DNA from: Sycobia sp. Sy_11
Taxonomy: Eukaryota; Arthropoda; Insecta; Hymenoptera; Epichrysomallidae
Direction of reading: 5' to 3'
DNA: 64,000 nt
Assembly (NCBI GenBank): GCA_018907035.1
Contig: JACCIC010000141.1
Span: 1,292,001-1,356,000 of the forward strand
The position numbers and the translations under genes are program-made. Position 1 is the first letter of the stretch, and every line of letters begins with the position of its first letter. The notes under the pieces were generated by a model, which did no database searches, had not been told where the DNA came from, and was given only the letters and a program-made list of their open reading frames with translations. This document shows positions 36,391 to 49,889 of the stretch, piece after piece.

Positions 36391-38479
36391 TTAGATTAAG
36401 AAAATTGCATAGATTTGGATAGTAATTATTTTAATGATATGCGTGCGTTATCCCACTATTATATGTATGCGTATGATCTTTGACGCATTTTTGTACGGAC
36501 ATAGATATCATCTCGAAGCTGTCCTAAAAAAACTTGTGGAATGGTCAGTTCTGAAGTTAAATTTACTGAACTTTCAACCTCGTGTGTAAATGGTTCGACT
36601 GCTGACAAAGATATTGGAAAAGTTATATTGTCTTGTCCTTACTAAAAAACGCATGGATTGTCAATTGAAAGAATTTTTGCCATTTAATATTTTCGGATAG
36701 AAATGGTAATTGTAGAATTTCGAATGTCGAACGCGGCAGTATCTAATATTTGCGGCTTAGAATGAACAATTTTTAACTGAAACCAGTTCTTTCCTAATAC
36801 TTGAAGACTTTCCTAATACAAGAAACATTGTTTTCTACGGTATAATACGATTACATTAAATAAAAAGTTTTCCACAAACCGTCACATTGCATTTCTAAAA
36901 TATACTATGATATTTTGAAAATGAAAGGTCATAGGCATTTTTGATTTACAAATGATAGTAAATCATTTATTATTTTGATCTGGAAAATGGAAAATAAAAA
37001 TATTAAAACTTTTTCATCGGAAATTTCATATTTTTTTATAATTTACAAATTTCAATCTTTTAGTCTGTGATTATTCAAACCTTAACTAACGATAAATCCA
37101 AAGATCAAGCAATTTTATGTGCGAAAAAACTATATCCTCAATTTATTTTATTATTATTAAAATAAAATCACTGATCGAAATCTTTTCGTTAGCATGCAAA
37201 CGTTATTCGCTTTATAATTGTGCCTAAGGACGTTGTACTACAGTATATATACGTAGAAAAATTTTTATTTATACGAAAGGATAATTTTTTAACAAGCCTG
37301 TGCAAGTGATTGATAATCGTGCATCTACGAATGTGCATATAATTGAAAGGTAAAAAACAAATTTAGCGAAAAATGTACATTTTAATTAAATTTAGGTAAA
37401 AATCAATTAATTTCCAATCGGCCGATAAGGCCGTGACGTCGAATTTCATAAATATCTCAAAGACATCCGAGATCGTTAACGAGAACGACCCGAGCGCGAT
37501 AAATAAATCAATAGTTCGCTTGATTGATTATTATTAGTCGGTAAACGTTAGATAGGCCGAACGACATAACTGCATACGATTGAAGAGGCTCATTTAAAAT
37601 TCAAATTGAATATCTTAAATATGCAGCAGTGAGAAGAGCCTTTGTGTTTTAATCTAATCGCAGCATTACGCGCTTTGAGATTTTGATTAATTTTCAAATA
37701 AACGGCATTCACTTTTGCGCCGATACGTTGAGAGGTGAGTTGTTGCAATGAGAAAATTGCTCTAGTTTACACTTTCCACAATAGGAAAAGACAGGTTTTT
37801 TTTCTTCTTTTTACTAAAAAAAAAAAAAAAAAACATTTTTATTGAAGTGCAAGTATACTCGGACTATAATTTATTTTATTTCGTTTTTTTCTTTCTTAAA
37901 GCGATAGATTGATGCAGTACGATATTTATAGAAATTTAAGGCTTCAGTAGTGGCAATAAATATGATATTACGGTGAGTGAGGAAAAAACGTAGGAAACCC
38001 GTTTGCGTGCTCGTTCGAAAGAAATATCTTAACGCGCCAAAGGCGAATTCAACTCGCGATAAAAATTGGCTCAACCGTAAAATTGTATTATTGTTGTGAA
38101 AATTTTCGCACAAATAAAGTGCGAATGTAAAAAGTGATATGCTGCAAGTTAGCCTAGAGAAGGTCGTGAACAGTATTCAAGTATAAAGATCCTTCCAGGA
38201 TTCAAATATTTGCGACTTGAAATTTTCCGATGAGATTGATAAAAACTTAGAAAAATGCTGCTCTAATACAATTTCTGACGCATTGAATCCGATTGAATCC
38301 GTCCTTATTATCAAGCAAATCCGACATTATTATAATATGCGTGTCATGATTTTTTGATGAATATTTGAACCGGCTCCGTAAGAAGCCAGTTGTACAATAT
38401 TTACAAGTAAAATAAATTATTACAAGGAAATATCGCTGACATCCATTTACTGCTTTAAGATTTCGCCCAACAAGAGGTC
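36391..38479. other. AT-rich segment
   Basis: A-run at 37817-37832. An AGAG|GTGAGT word at 37733 lacks a pyrimidine tract. No gene recognised. Confidence 0.5.
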
Positions 38480-39323
38480 AATTAATTTTATTGTTTAATA
38501 CTCTTGTCCTTCTTTGCTGGCTGCATCGTTTGCATAAACCACGCGTACGCCACTACCACGCCACGTTTTCTCGAAAAACTTTGAGCTCGCCGCACGAGAA
38601 TAACGAACCGAATGACAAACATTTTTAAAAAAAAAAGCCTATAAAAATCCATCGGGCTCTCGTCACCCTCTATGTCACCTTGCGGGGCAGCGCGACCACA
38701 AAACGACCCCCCCCCCTCTCCCACGACCTGTGCCTGCGACCCGTCAAAGCCGAGCCCCGCTCCGCTGGGGGAAGAAAGCGTAAATACCCTGTAAGCAGAG
38801 AAACGCGCGTGCCCGCGACGCGTTCGGCGGCTTTCCCTCTCGAAAGACGGCACCGCGGCTTCACCGAATCATACAGGAGCGCTCGGGCAGGCGTATCGAA
38901 AGGTCCGCTTTGTGAAATTAGCCACCCCCCCCCCCACTTCCCCCGCTTCCACGACTCGTCCGAACGACGCTTGTACGCGGATCGTGCCCGGACGAAGAGG
39001 GAGGTGGGGCCGGGGGGGAGGGGGCGCGCGCCGCCCGCCATGGCTACCGAGGACGACCCGCGCGGGGCTTCTCAGCGGCCGGCGGCTGGCTTTAACCTGC
39101 TTTGACAGGGCGCCTCGTTACGCGGGCGCGCGCGCGCGTTAATCGTGACGCTTTTTTGTCAATAAAAGAGAGAGAGAGAGAGAGAGAGAGAGGTTGCGGC
39201 GCGTGCGTTGAAGTTCCTATTGTGCGTAGAGACGAGGGCGGCATCTTTGTTTTCGTCGCAGGTGCGGAAAACCGATCTACATAATCCGGGAAATTTCGGC
39301 TTTATGCGAGCCACGCGCTTATG

Positions 39324-39384
<61 letters not shown>

Positions 39385-39540
39385 ACGAGCGGATTTTCTT
39401 TCGAGGCGAAGGAATGCGGTTATGCAAATCGCTCTCCCGCTCTTTGAGAAGGCGCACGTTGGAAAAGTTGCCGACGGGGCAGACGGAGGAGGGGGGTGGA
39501 CGGACAAAAAAGCGACAATTACGCAAAGTATAATAGAACA
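38480..39540. other. CpG-rich island
   Basis: C-runs at 38707-38716 and 38925-38937, G-runs near 39010-39022, alternating CG at 39124-39138, (GA)n at 39167-39193 and (TA)n at 39328-39375. A good plus-strand acceptor (TTTGTTTTCGTCGCAG) ends at 39260, but the sequence after it runs into the TA tract. Confidence 0.6.
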
Positions 39541-39633
39541 AAGGATAATAATGATGATTTTCTGTGATTCTCCTTTATTTATAAATTAATTATTTTACGG
39601 TATTCAAATCTAGATTTTTATAAGCTTTATGCA

Positions 39634-39676
<43 letters not shown>

Positions 39677-40229
39677 ATATATACACAATATTACACATAT
39701 ATGATGAATATGCATATGTTTATCTTAAGAGACGTTTCTGATATAAACAATTACAAATTTTTACTTAATTAAGGCTGCTGGCCATTAATCTTATTCATGA
39801 CAGATCATTAAGTTTATTAACCATTTATCATAGAATTGTCATTGAATTTCATAATAATTCATTTCACCAATATTTGATATATAGAAGTATGCATCTGATA
39901 TGCGGTATAGTTAATTCTTATATTTATACAATTGTACTCTTTAATATTATTCGATAGAAACTCTACTAACAATGTGCATGTCATCCCAACAGCTTTACTT
40001 GGTTAATAAATTGACTGAGAAGCGAATAAATCCGCAATTGTATTCGATCAATACTCCGTAAACTCGTCAAACAAACGACCATCAAATTTAAAATCTACGA
40101 TTGTTATTTGCATAGGAAATCTGCAGGCGCTCCCCGGGACGATTTAAAAATACAGAAAATAGAATGAATGTAAGCCAAATGAAACGGCAAGTATATATGG
40201 TGTAATACTTCATTCAAGATGCGGCGATA
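39541..40229. other. AT-rich segment with (TG)n
   Basis: (TG)n at 39637-39674. Nothing else recognised. Confidence 0.5.
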
Positions 40230-40960
40230 AATCGAACAGGAAGAAAGTATGCACGCGTATGGAAAATATGCGGGTCAGTTTTTGCGATGCTAAAAGCGTA
40301 CGCTCGGGCTATTTATGGAGGGATAACGTCGAGCTGTCACCAACTGGACGTACAGCCGTTTGCGCCCGAGTGTACGCGCGCGCGCGCGCAGTGTGCGTCC
40401 TCGTGCGTCCGCGCGTGCGCGTATATTATATTTTTTTTTTTTTTCTTTATCGAAAATCGCGAATTGTTTTTATTCGAAAATTCGATCGTCTCATACACTA
40501 CGCGGCAGTGGGAGGCTCGTGTCGCAGATGGAATTACAAGATCGAATGGATTCGGTTGCGTGGACGCGCGGCGCTTTCTAAGAATCCGCGGCCGGCTCCA
40601 GTCTACATTTCATGCAAAATTGCCGCGTTACCGAGCGCGCGCGCGCGTCGCCCGGCACCGACGATCGTTTAATTCGACGAGCCGCCTCCTCCGCGGCGAA
40701 TGAATTTATACGCACGTGTATATGCCGTGGTGCGCTATACGCGGTTTCGTTCCTGGAAACGCTCCACTCGTGCGCGAGAATTGCCAGATGCGTCAGGATG
40801 TGCGAGCACTGTGCAGGTGCAGTGGGAAAGCGAGGGGTCCGAATGGCATTTACAAATTTTACGACGCCCCCCTCGCCCCCCCCCCCATTCTCCACGGCTC
40901 TCCCGACTTTACGCGTATGTTATTAGACTACGATAAAACATTCGATTAGACGGTTCGTTG
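40230..40960. other. CpG-rich island
   Basis: Alternating CG at 40375-40388 and 40637-40647, T-run near 40431-40444, C-runs at 40866-40885. No exon recognised. Confidence 0.55.
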
Positions 40961-41999
40961 CAGTAGCGCATTGTATACTGGCTGATATAGAATCACCGTT
41001 GAATATTCGAAAACGGTGAAACCCAACGGAAATTGATAAGCTCGGCATAGTTTATGAGATCGCGGCGTGAAATTTTAAGAGGAAATGATATCCGAGGCTG
41101 CTCTCATTAAAAGTGAGAGAGTTAAATCCAATTACGGCAGTAAGTATTCAAAAATAATTTCACTACGATGCCCCCAAAAATATGGACAATCCTATCAGAA
41201 ATGGTTAGCATATATCTATTGTAATTACTTATTTATCATTATTAATCGAAAAATAATTAGCAATTATTAAGAATAGTTATAATAATACATTATAAAATTG
41301 TCATTTAGTGTGAAATAAATCATTATCGTATAAGAGAAAATCAAAGGGAAATTAGATACAAATTTAGAAGATAGAATATTTTCTCTGTTCTATTATCAAG
41401 TTTAAATACATCAGTCACATTTATGTAGATCGTGTAATGAAACATTGTATTATAAAAATATATTTTTTTAATGGTACCGGGATTAAATCGGTAACGGTTT
41501 AATTTGAAATTCTCAATACCAGTCGAAGTTACTGTTCGAACCAAACTTGGATGACAATGGATGGAATTTTGCGCATTCTCTCCCTCTCTTAAGATACAAG
41601 AGAATTGGAACGCAATTTGTTTTATATAGTAAATTAATAGATTCCTAAAGCTAATTTAGAAATTTCTTCTATAACAATCCCCATGGAGTATTGAAAGGAA
41701 TTGAGTTAGGAAGAAAAACTGCGGTTGGATAAATTTTGTAGAAAAATTGTTATTAGTTCCTGTGAACGTGTCCTCAAAGTATATTATACATGTATCTAGT
41801 GTAAGCTAAACTATTTCTCTTGATTTGAACAAAACACTTTCTACCATTTGATCCTTAAAAATAGATTACATCCGCGATTACAACAGACGTGTATCTGTAC
41901 ATTATAGATACGGATCTCCCTCTTTAGGCCATATCGATTTAAGCCACGAAATCTACGCGTTAATGGATACGGATTTCTTTATGTAGCTTTTTTCTTCTC
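40961..41999. other. AT-rich segment
   Basis: Nothing recognised. Confidence 0.5.
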
Positions 42000-42590
42000 C
42001 TCAACCGTACGCTCGTACGTGCGTACGCGTGTATCTAAGTCAGGTCGGATTATTCATACGCGCCGATGATCCGTGAATGATCAGTCGGGGCAGCGCGCGC
42101 GCGCGCGCTCTAGGTGAAAGGAGGCCCAAACGGAATAGCCGATGTCCGATCGATTGTGTTATTGCGCCGCGGCGCGGTGAAGAGCGCACATTTTGTATAT
42201 GTGTGTGTGGTGTGTGTGTGTGTGTGTGTATGGAAAACATGGATACACGTATAGGCATTTGAATAGATAGGTATCGCGCACGGGAAAACGATGCGTAAGC
42301 CGTTTGGAAGGCAGACGGGTAGAGAAAGAGCGAGGAATTACGGCGACTCTGCCTCTCCTTCCACAGGCATGCGATTGTTCGTGGGCCCTTTGTCAAGCTC
42401 GGTGCCGTGTACCGTTGCCGGCGATTTCCAGGGTACGCGCGAGGCTTTATTAAAGGATAATTTACGATCTGGCGAATAATCGATATAAATTGATATGCAC
42501 TTATTGCGGGAGTGAAATAATTTTGAGAAAGTTTCGATGCGCGTTAGGCTAATGAGCCGAATGATCAGCCGCGACCGATACCACATACGC
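42000..42590. other. CpG-rich island
   Basis: Alternating GC at 42092-42108 and (GT)n at 42199-42230. No exon recognised. Confidence 0.55.
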
Positions 42591-43619
42591 TATTTATATT
42601 AATTATTAACCCTTTCAAGGACGCTGGGAATTCTACCTTTCCACGTCGATTTCTATACTGTTGACGTCGGATCTAAGCAGCACTGTGTTATTCATAGAAT
42701 GATTATGGATACTTTACAATTTCTATTAACTAAACAATGTCGAAAATCTCCCGTTTTCTTTTTGTAATTCAATGGTTCCACAAGCTTCTAGCATTGAAAT
42801 GAAATTATAGAACATGATCTTCCACATCCAACGTGATAAATAAAGCCATCGTGTTGGGTAAAAATTTGAATATTCATACCATTCGTCAGTTATTTATAAA
42901 AAATATTATCCAAAGATCTGATTTTTCAAGTGCATTGATGTTCTTCTAATTCTAGTAGTAGTTGTATAATTAGAATTATAATGACAGTCAAAGTGTTTTT
43001 CATTCTGAAAATACCCATAGAAAACAAAACACAAAAACTACTACTAAAAAATGACAAAAATATTTCTCTGCTCAACCTTATATTCAATTTCTCTACTATT
43101 ACTGTTATCAATTTCATTTCCTCTCTCTGCACACATTTTTTCTATACACTCAACTGGGTCATCATTATTAATGAATATATTTTTTACTAATTTTTAATGA
43201 TCTTCTTTCAAATATTTATGCGATAACTTTTAACTTAAACTTAACTTTACATCACCTTCGGCAGCAATTTGGAAGATTACATATGCGGTTTTAAAAACGT
43301 ACGATTTTTCCACAAATTCTCCAGCCTACTGGATTTTCCTTTTCAACTGCTGATTTTTAATTGAAGATCCATAGTGTTATGCCCACAATAATACGGTTAT
43401 GCCCGAGTGCGCCCCCTTCAAACATTTAATCGTCCATTTTCTTCGGTATAAAATTTTACCCTTTGCTATTTGATAAAAACTTTTGAAAATTTTGTATATC
43501 ACTTGCTTCTAAATGCAAAAGGAGATAAATCATAGAGTTAACCAATACAACAGTCCATTCTGTAAAATACGAAACTCTACAAATTCTTTAAATAGGCAAT
43601 TGGGCTCCCCGACGTTTTC
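42591..43619. other. AT-rich segment
   Basis: Nothing recognised. Confidence 0.5.
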
Positions 43620-44381
43620 AAGCACAATCTGCCGGAACTTTCTCACCGTAAGACTATGAGCAGTCTATCGGCCATTTCTAAAACCGCAAATTCACGCAGC
43701 GAGTACAATTCGCCACGAATGATCGCCTTTGTTACAATGGGCGTCGCACGGCGTCACTTTACAGTTCCGCTGTTTTTTTTTTTTTTTTTTGCGGGCGAAA
43801 GCCAATTCCCCCATTATTCGCCATTAGTTCGGCCGTTTTTACAAATTGCCAGGATTCTTTCATTTTTAAGTTACATCGTTCGTCGGATGTATAGAAAAAG
43901 AAAATAAACATTTTAATAAATTATTGGTAAAAATTTGAGGAGTATTGAAAATTTTGAGCTGTAACGTATTTATATAATTTTTTTATTTTTTTAACTTTTT
44001 ACAGCCATATGCATATTACGGTAATCGTTCCAATGTTTTTACTCGTGCTTTTGAATGTCCAGCAGGAACAATAGCCACACCGCGCTCTTTCTTAACGCTC
44101 GCGAAACACCAAATAGAGGATAATCTCTCACTCAAGGAACTCGAGCGTTCCGGCATCGAGAGCAGAGCGATCCATTGTGAAAGAAAAACGGCTCCTCTCG
44201 GGTCTTTGCCCGCGGTTCTTAATCGCGCGCCGACTGGGAAAGGGGGCTGGGGGGGGCAGGGGAGTGGGGGTAGTAATAAGGCGAAATCCGCAATAAAACC
44301 GAATCGCAATTACGCGCCGCGCCGCCGAACCGACCGCAATGCGAAAGAGCATTTTTCGCGCACGGCCGTGTAACGCGTCGC

Positions 44382-44426
<45 letters not shown>

Positions 44427-45480
44427 CGCTCGGCCGCGGCCGCGGCAGCCGCGCCGGTTCCGTTCGGATGCGAATCGCGACCCTGACATTCGCCGCGCAT
44501 GGCCATCCCGACCGTCGACCTCCTCTCGGCGAAGAGGGGCCAGGTGAGAGACGAAAAGAGAAAAAAAAACCAGAGAGATGCTCTATACTGGGGGGGGGGG
44601 TAGAGGTATATACAGAGGAAGAGTTAAAAAAAAAGAGGTACCGCAGAAAAGTCGAGCGGTCGCAGTTGGCGTAAAGGAAAGCTCCCCCCCTCCCCCGCGC
44701 GACGAGAAAGGAAGGAAGGCCGAGAGTGTACAAGAAAAAAAAGGCGGCTGAGACTGGCGCATTAATTACGGACGGGGAACGGGTCGAAGGTGGATTTTGT
44801 ACATAAATTAATCGCGACTGCGTCGGGAAAGTGAGCGGGATAGGGGAAATGGGGCAGACGAGTGGCCGTTGGGGGTAGGGAGGGGGGGCTGACGAGCAGG
44901 AACCCGATTTCCATGGCGACGAGGGGCGGCGAGTTCGCAAATGGATTTTGCTCCTCTTCGTGCCGACATTCTCCTCTCTGTACTGTTCTCGCGGACTCGC
45001 GTCGAAGCCCGTGATTACGTTTCATTTTACTATCCGCCCTCCCCCCACCCCTGTCTCTCTCGCTGCTCTCCGACCGCGTCGTTGGCGTGCCCGCAGACGT
45101 GCCCCCAGGCCCCGGGGATGCCCGCCAGAGGGCACTCGCTTATTATTCTCGGTTTAGCTTTAACCCGCAAACGGCAGCGTGTAGCAGCAGCGGCAGCAGC
45201 AAATGGAAAAAGCAAATACTGCTTTTTAATCGTGGCTTTGTCCGCGCATTTCCCCGGGTTTCTAAAGGCATAATGAATTTTCGGGGCGAAGGATAATATT
45301 TGGATTGCGAAGATGACGGGCTTGGCAGGCCTATTCCCTCGCCGTTTTGCTGTCTGTCGAACTTTGCTTTGTTTGATATTGCAACAGAACCGAATTAGAA
45401 TTTTATCCAGGAAAATTTACTTAGAATATTCTCGTCTCGAATGGCAGCGAGGTTATTCTTTCGTGTTTGATTTCCATATC
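43620..45480. other. Largest CpG-rich island of the series
   Basis: T-run at 43772-43790, G-runs at 44250-44270 and 44590-44600, (TA)n at 44385-44424, GCA units at 45184-45201. The 270-codon minus-strand frame spans the TA tract and is not protein-like. It contains one plus-strand exon-like start with a good donor (44468-44543). Confidence 0.55.
44468..44543 (+). CDS. Possible alternative first exon (uncertain)
   Basis: A donor GGCCAG|GTGAGA at 44543/44544 follows two overlapping ATG frames: 44468 (MRIATLTFAAHGHPD, ending in phase 1, the same phase as the 19860 exon) and 44499 (MAIPTVDLLSAKRGQ, phase 0). Either could start an alternative transcript of the same plus-strand gene. Only the donor and open frame support this. 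Confidence 0.15.
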
Positions 45481-46929
45481 TTTTTACGTAAATAAATATA
45501 GCACATATAACAGGTGTATAGCAAAATCAGCACACTAGTCTAGTATTTTAAATACTTCTAAGTTAAGTATTGTAGAAAAATTTCGTAGATGTATTCACAA
45601 TTTCCTATAAACGTTTTAAGATTTGGTAACGCTACTATTAAAAATATTGGTCAAAAACATTAATATTGTCTTACGATATTTTTATGTACTTGAAAAAAAA
45701 ATTCAATGTATGCCTCGCATAGTTTCCAGAGATTCTTTATCTTCTATTAAAAATATTTAACGAATATCGTTGCTATGTTTGTACGGAAATGTATTGAATT
45801 AGTGTGTATTATATTTGTTAAATTTGGAAGGTAGGCAATTTGGAAGTGAGTTATGCATGTGAATGAATAAGTTTTAAATGATGTGGATTAAATATATGTC
45901 TGTAATGATAAGGATTTCTTCTGCGGATTATCCTAATAGTTTTTCTGCACATTAATTCAGAAAATGAAAGAATAAAGTACAACTACAAGATGATGAAAGC
46001 AAAAGATGCAACACCACCTGTTCCAAGTTTAGCTAGAGCTCTGTCTATATTTTCCGATCGATATCAATTATTTTTTTAATCAATATAATTTATTGTATAT
46101 TTTAGATATTATTTTAGTTTCATAAAATTTAACATAATTATTATCTGCGCGCACTTGAAGTTCTCGAATTATTAGAATTAGTAGAGCCGATAACGAATGC
46201 ATTTGTCAGGCACGTCGATGAAAATTCAGTCTTTATGCAGTGGTTGAATTGAACATAATGCACGTAGTTGAATTTATTTACAACGAGGCGGTTGAATATT
46301 CAACCAATGCACGCCGTTCAACCGTCCATTAGATTGTGGATTTTTTCAACCACTATAAGTGTGACTGAATTCTCAAACCATTTGCTTTTTTTCAACCACA
46401 TTTTATTGAAATTTCAACCGAAAATTTTGAACAGTTATCGTTAGATAACTGCGATTGTCTAATATTCTTACTGAACTGTTTGAAAAAAGTTTATATAATA
46501 CATTCTGAAACCAATGCTGAAAGTCAGCACTTTTTGCATCATTCGCTCTTTCAAATAGAGCATATTTTAATGCACGTGTGCGCACGCGGCTCTACGACTC
46601 TTGTCTCCACTCGCTCTTTGATCGTTTTCGTCTTACTGGACTTAGTATTATGTAAATGAGGGTGAAAAACTCTGAAACGTGATTTCTGAAGTGTGAAGAA
46701 TGTTAGAATTGTATTGGGCACTCAATGAATCGTCAGAGGTGTAAGCGAGATTTGCATTGCTCTCGTAAACTGTGAGAGTCTATAGCAAAACGAAAATTTC
46801 GCTTCGTAAAGAACGGTATTACGTCTTCAAAACAAGCCGCGAAACATCATTTTTACGCTCTCTGTGCTATAAAACACATCGTGCACTTTTGAGATAAAAA
46901 AAAAACAACAAAGTATTTTAGATGCTAAA
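45481..46929. other. AT-rich segment with a TTCAACC cluster
   Basis: Apart from the motif cluster at 46242-46420, nothing recognised. Confidence 0.5.
46242..46420. repeat. Cluster of TTCAAC(C)/GGTTGAA motifs with a 16-bp palindrome
   Basis: GGTTGAA or TTCAACC (or the form with one base changed) occurs about eight times in 180 bp, on both strands. It includes the perfect palindrome GGTTGAATATTCAACC at 46290-46305, and AGTGGTTGAA near 46240 that pairs with TTCAACCACT near 46345. Confidence 0.7.
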
Positions 46930-47653
46930 AGAGAGCGGGTAAAATCGAGCTTTTTTTAGCCGCAATCTCATAAAAACCCCTTATGCTCATATTCCAGATT
47001 ATGCTCCGCTCTAAAACGGTTTCACGAAACTTGTCGACTGCTCTCGGCGAAAAGTACACCGGACAATCCCGAGCCAATAAATAGGGCGGCGCTAATGTCT
47101 TATTGGAAATGGAATAATTATCGGCCGTCTCGGCGCGCCGAAATCGCATCCCGGGGGGCGGCTTTTCGCCCGCCTCGCGGTCGGCAGCGCGGAAGCCCCC
47201 GGGCCACGTAGGCGCGCTCGCTCGTCGGCCAGAAGGAGGAGGAGGAGGAGGAGGAGGTGGTGGGGTGGCGGGAGTGGCGGGTGGGGGGGGGGGAAGCGAG
47301 CATTTCGCAGCTATAGCGCCGTCGCCGCGGTCGTGGCACGCGAACGGATACGCAAGCCCCCTCGGCTGCGAGTGGATGGCGCACGCGACTGTGCCGCGAC
47401 GCGCGACGACGACTCGTCTCTATTTCGGGCGGCCGAGAGGGCGAGGGAGGTGGGGAGGGAGGAGGGGGAGAAAAAAAAACGGTTAGAAAAGAGTGCAGCA
47501 ATGACGTCAATTGGAAAGGGCACGACTTATATATACACCGGTGGGGGCCTCCTTTTGAACCGCGACTGCGAACCGTCGCTCCGCCGCGCCCCGCGGATGT
47601 GCGAATTTTCACTGAACGCTGTATGCGTCGTGTGCTCGTGTGTGCGCGTATGT

Positions 47654-47697
<44 letters not shown>

Positions 47698-47960
47698 GGC
47701 AGCGAGAAGCGTATAATAAACTCAGTGGGGGGGGGGGGTGAGACGCGGAAGGAGGAAGGCTTGGCCGCGCGTCAAACACTCGGCCATTGGTCCGTCTCTC
47801 CTCGCTTTGATAAATTTAAGTCGCCCCGCGTGCGAATTCTTGTATGCAATGGATATTTCCTTTTATTTCGGCGGACGTGGCTCTCGTAATTCTGTTTTAA
47901 TCGTTCTTCCAATTCTGCGCATTTTTCCCCCTCACCCTCCACGTTATTTAACAGTGTTGT
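46930..47960. other. CpG-rich island
   Basis: (GGA)n at 47233-47257, G-runs at 47283-47293 and 47726-47738, (TA)n at 47657-47693. No exon recognised. Confidence 0.6.
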
Positions 47961-48391
47961 GTAATTGTAAATATTTGAGGTTTCGCGTCGTTGCTAAATT
48001 GCAGAAAATTTTGGCCCTGTATTCGTTAGAAAATCGTTATCATTCTCTATTGTTATCCGTTGTACTATATAATAAGGCATAACTTGCTCAGCCAGTCGAT
48101 TTTCCATTGTTCTCTAGTCATATTTGTACTTTTTTTTGTAGACGGATAAAGTACGCCTAAATATTGCCAGTCACCAGTTTGACCATTTTAATATATATTA
48201 TTGAAATATACCTCTCTAGATGTTAAACGTCTTAAAATACTCGTAAAACATATATGACATGAAGAATTAAAGATAGATACAGATGTAGATCATCAATAGT
48301 AGATAGTTAGATGAAATCTCTTCGGTAATCTTTGATTTCGAACACATCGTTATAATACATAGACACTAATACATTAATAATACATTAATAA

Positions 48392-48427
48392 CGTGAAACA
48401 TTACTAATACATTAATAATGTTTCACG
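48392..48427. repeat. Perfect 12-bp inverted repeat with 12-base loop
   Basis: CGTGAAACATTA (48392-48403) and TAATGTTTCACG (48416-48427) are exact reverse complements. The loop and the left flank carry repeats of CTAATACATTAA. Confidence 0.85.
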
Positions 48428-49399
48428 AAAGACTTGCGACAGTTGAATTTTTAGGTCGTTATATAGTTATACTTCCGAACAGAGCGAGCTTTCATGTGAG
48501 TATCGAACATTATAGATTACACCATGAAAACTAGAATTAAACGTGAACATTGAATTTTTAAGATTTAGTTGCTGTCAGAGTTATTATTACATCCTAATTA
48601 CATTATAATAATACGTCTATAAATAAAAATCGAATAAAATAATTAGAACAATTTCCGAACCCAATTAAATAATTTATTATATTTTTAACTCAGTTAAATA
48701 ATTGTTTTATCTCCAGTACATCTTTTAAATTTCTTACTTTCCATCATTTTCTCTTTTAATGTATTTTCTTCGTTTAACTCAAGTAAACTTTTCTTACTTC
48801 TCGAAATCATTTCACATTCAACTTTAACACAATAAGTTTAATATTTGCAGTAATTCTGCTGTAAATGTCCAGGACTGCTTACTGCGTGAAAAATCGGTAA
48901 GGAAATCCATAAAAATATCGATAGGAAATATTCCTACGTTAGAGCCCGTGTTCTCGGTTAATCATCGAGCGGTTTGGCTGCATAAATTTTTCTAGTTTCG
49001 CTGATGAATGCTTCCGACAGATTTCATTTCAATTCATAACGAGTCCGAATTTCAGCGGACAATGCACTTTCGACTTTCTTGTGCAACAATCTCTATTAAC
49101 GATTGCCCGCTCATTAAACGTGAAACTCAGCAGATCTTTATGCGATTCTTTATTGGCTATTCACAAAATACAGAAGTTCTCTCGTGTTGCTATCAGCTAC
49201 ACGTTAATAAGTACAAAAACTGTCGTAAACGATGGCAGAAATGCTTGAAATAATAAAGTACAACAGCAGCAGCAACAACAGTAAACAATTCTTGAAGTAC
49301 TGATAAATAAAGAAAAAACATAATCATTTTCATACAGTACGAAATATGGATCGATTTAATATTTTTACCTTTGGGTATCCAAAGAGTAATGCGCAAAAA

Positions 49400-49515
49400 G
49401 CATGAGATTGTTAAAGCTTTGAATAGATGATTTGATTATTTCGCAGATTGAAGCTTTGAATAGATTATTAATTATGTGATTAGATCATTTGATTATTCGA
49501 AACAGATTGTTTGAC
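49400..49515. repeat. Short imperfect tandem duplication
   Basis: AAGCTTTGAATAGAT occurs twice, each copy followed by ATTTGATTATTCG-like and CAGATTG words, giving an irregular period of about 45-65 bases. Confidence 0.6.
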
Positions 49516-49889
49516 AGCAATTAATTATTCTCGACATCGACTTCTAGCTTGGATGAAATTCACTTTGTAACTTTGCGAATTCGCCCCGGCGAAGGGCAAC
49601 TTTAAAGCGACGCTCAAACTTTATTAATTTAAAAACGCGTTGTTGGGTTTGCAGTAAAATTTGCAGTAAGCATTTATGAGCAGGAAGTTTGCGATCATAC
49701 ACAGACGTAAAATCTGGTAAAAAATGTGCCAAATTTTTAGCCAATTTTATCGGTTATATATAAATTGCCATGTCCGCGTGTACGTGGCCCTTAATTATTT
49801 AGCTGTCGAAAATCAAATCTCCCACATATCTCGAATATATTTATTATTAGATTATACAGCGACAAAGACAATGGGATCGATTCCCTCGC

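Larger units (their letters stand above)
47961..49889. other. AT-rich segment
   Basis: Holds a perfect hairpin at 48392-48427 and a short tandem duplication at 49400-49515. No gene recognised. Confidence 0.5.

Noticed and set aside
37723..37738. AGAG|GTGAGT as another plus-strand recursive-splicing point
   Set aside because: No pyrimidine tract, and GAG is a poor acceptor; one such word is expected by chance.
44128..44940. 270-codon minus-strand open frame
   Set aside because: Passes through a (TA)n tract as Tyr-Ile repeats and is otherwise proline/serine-rich; not protein-like.
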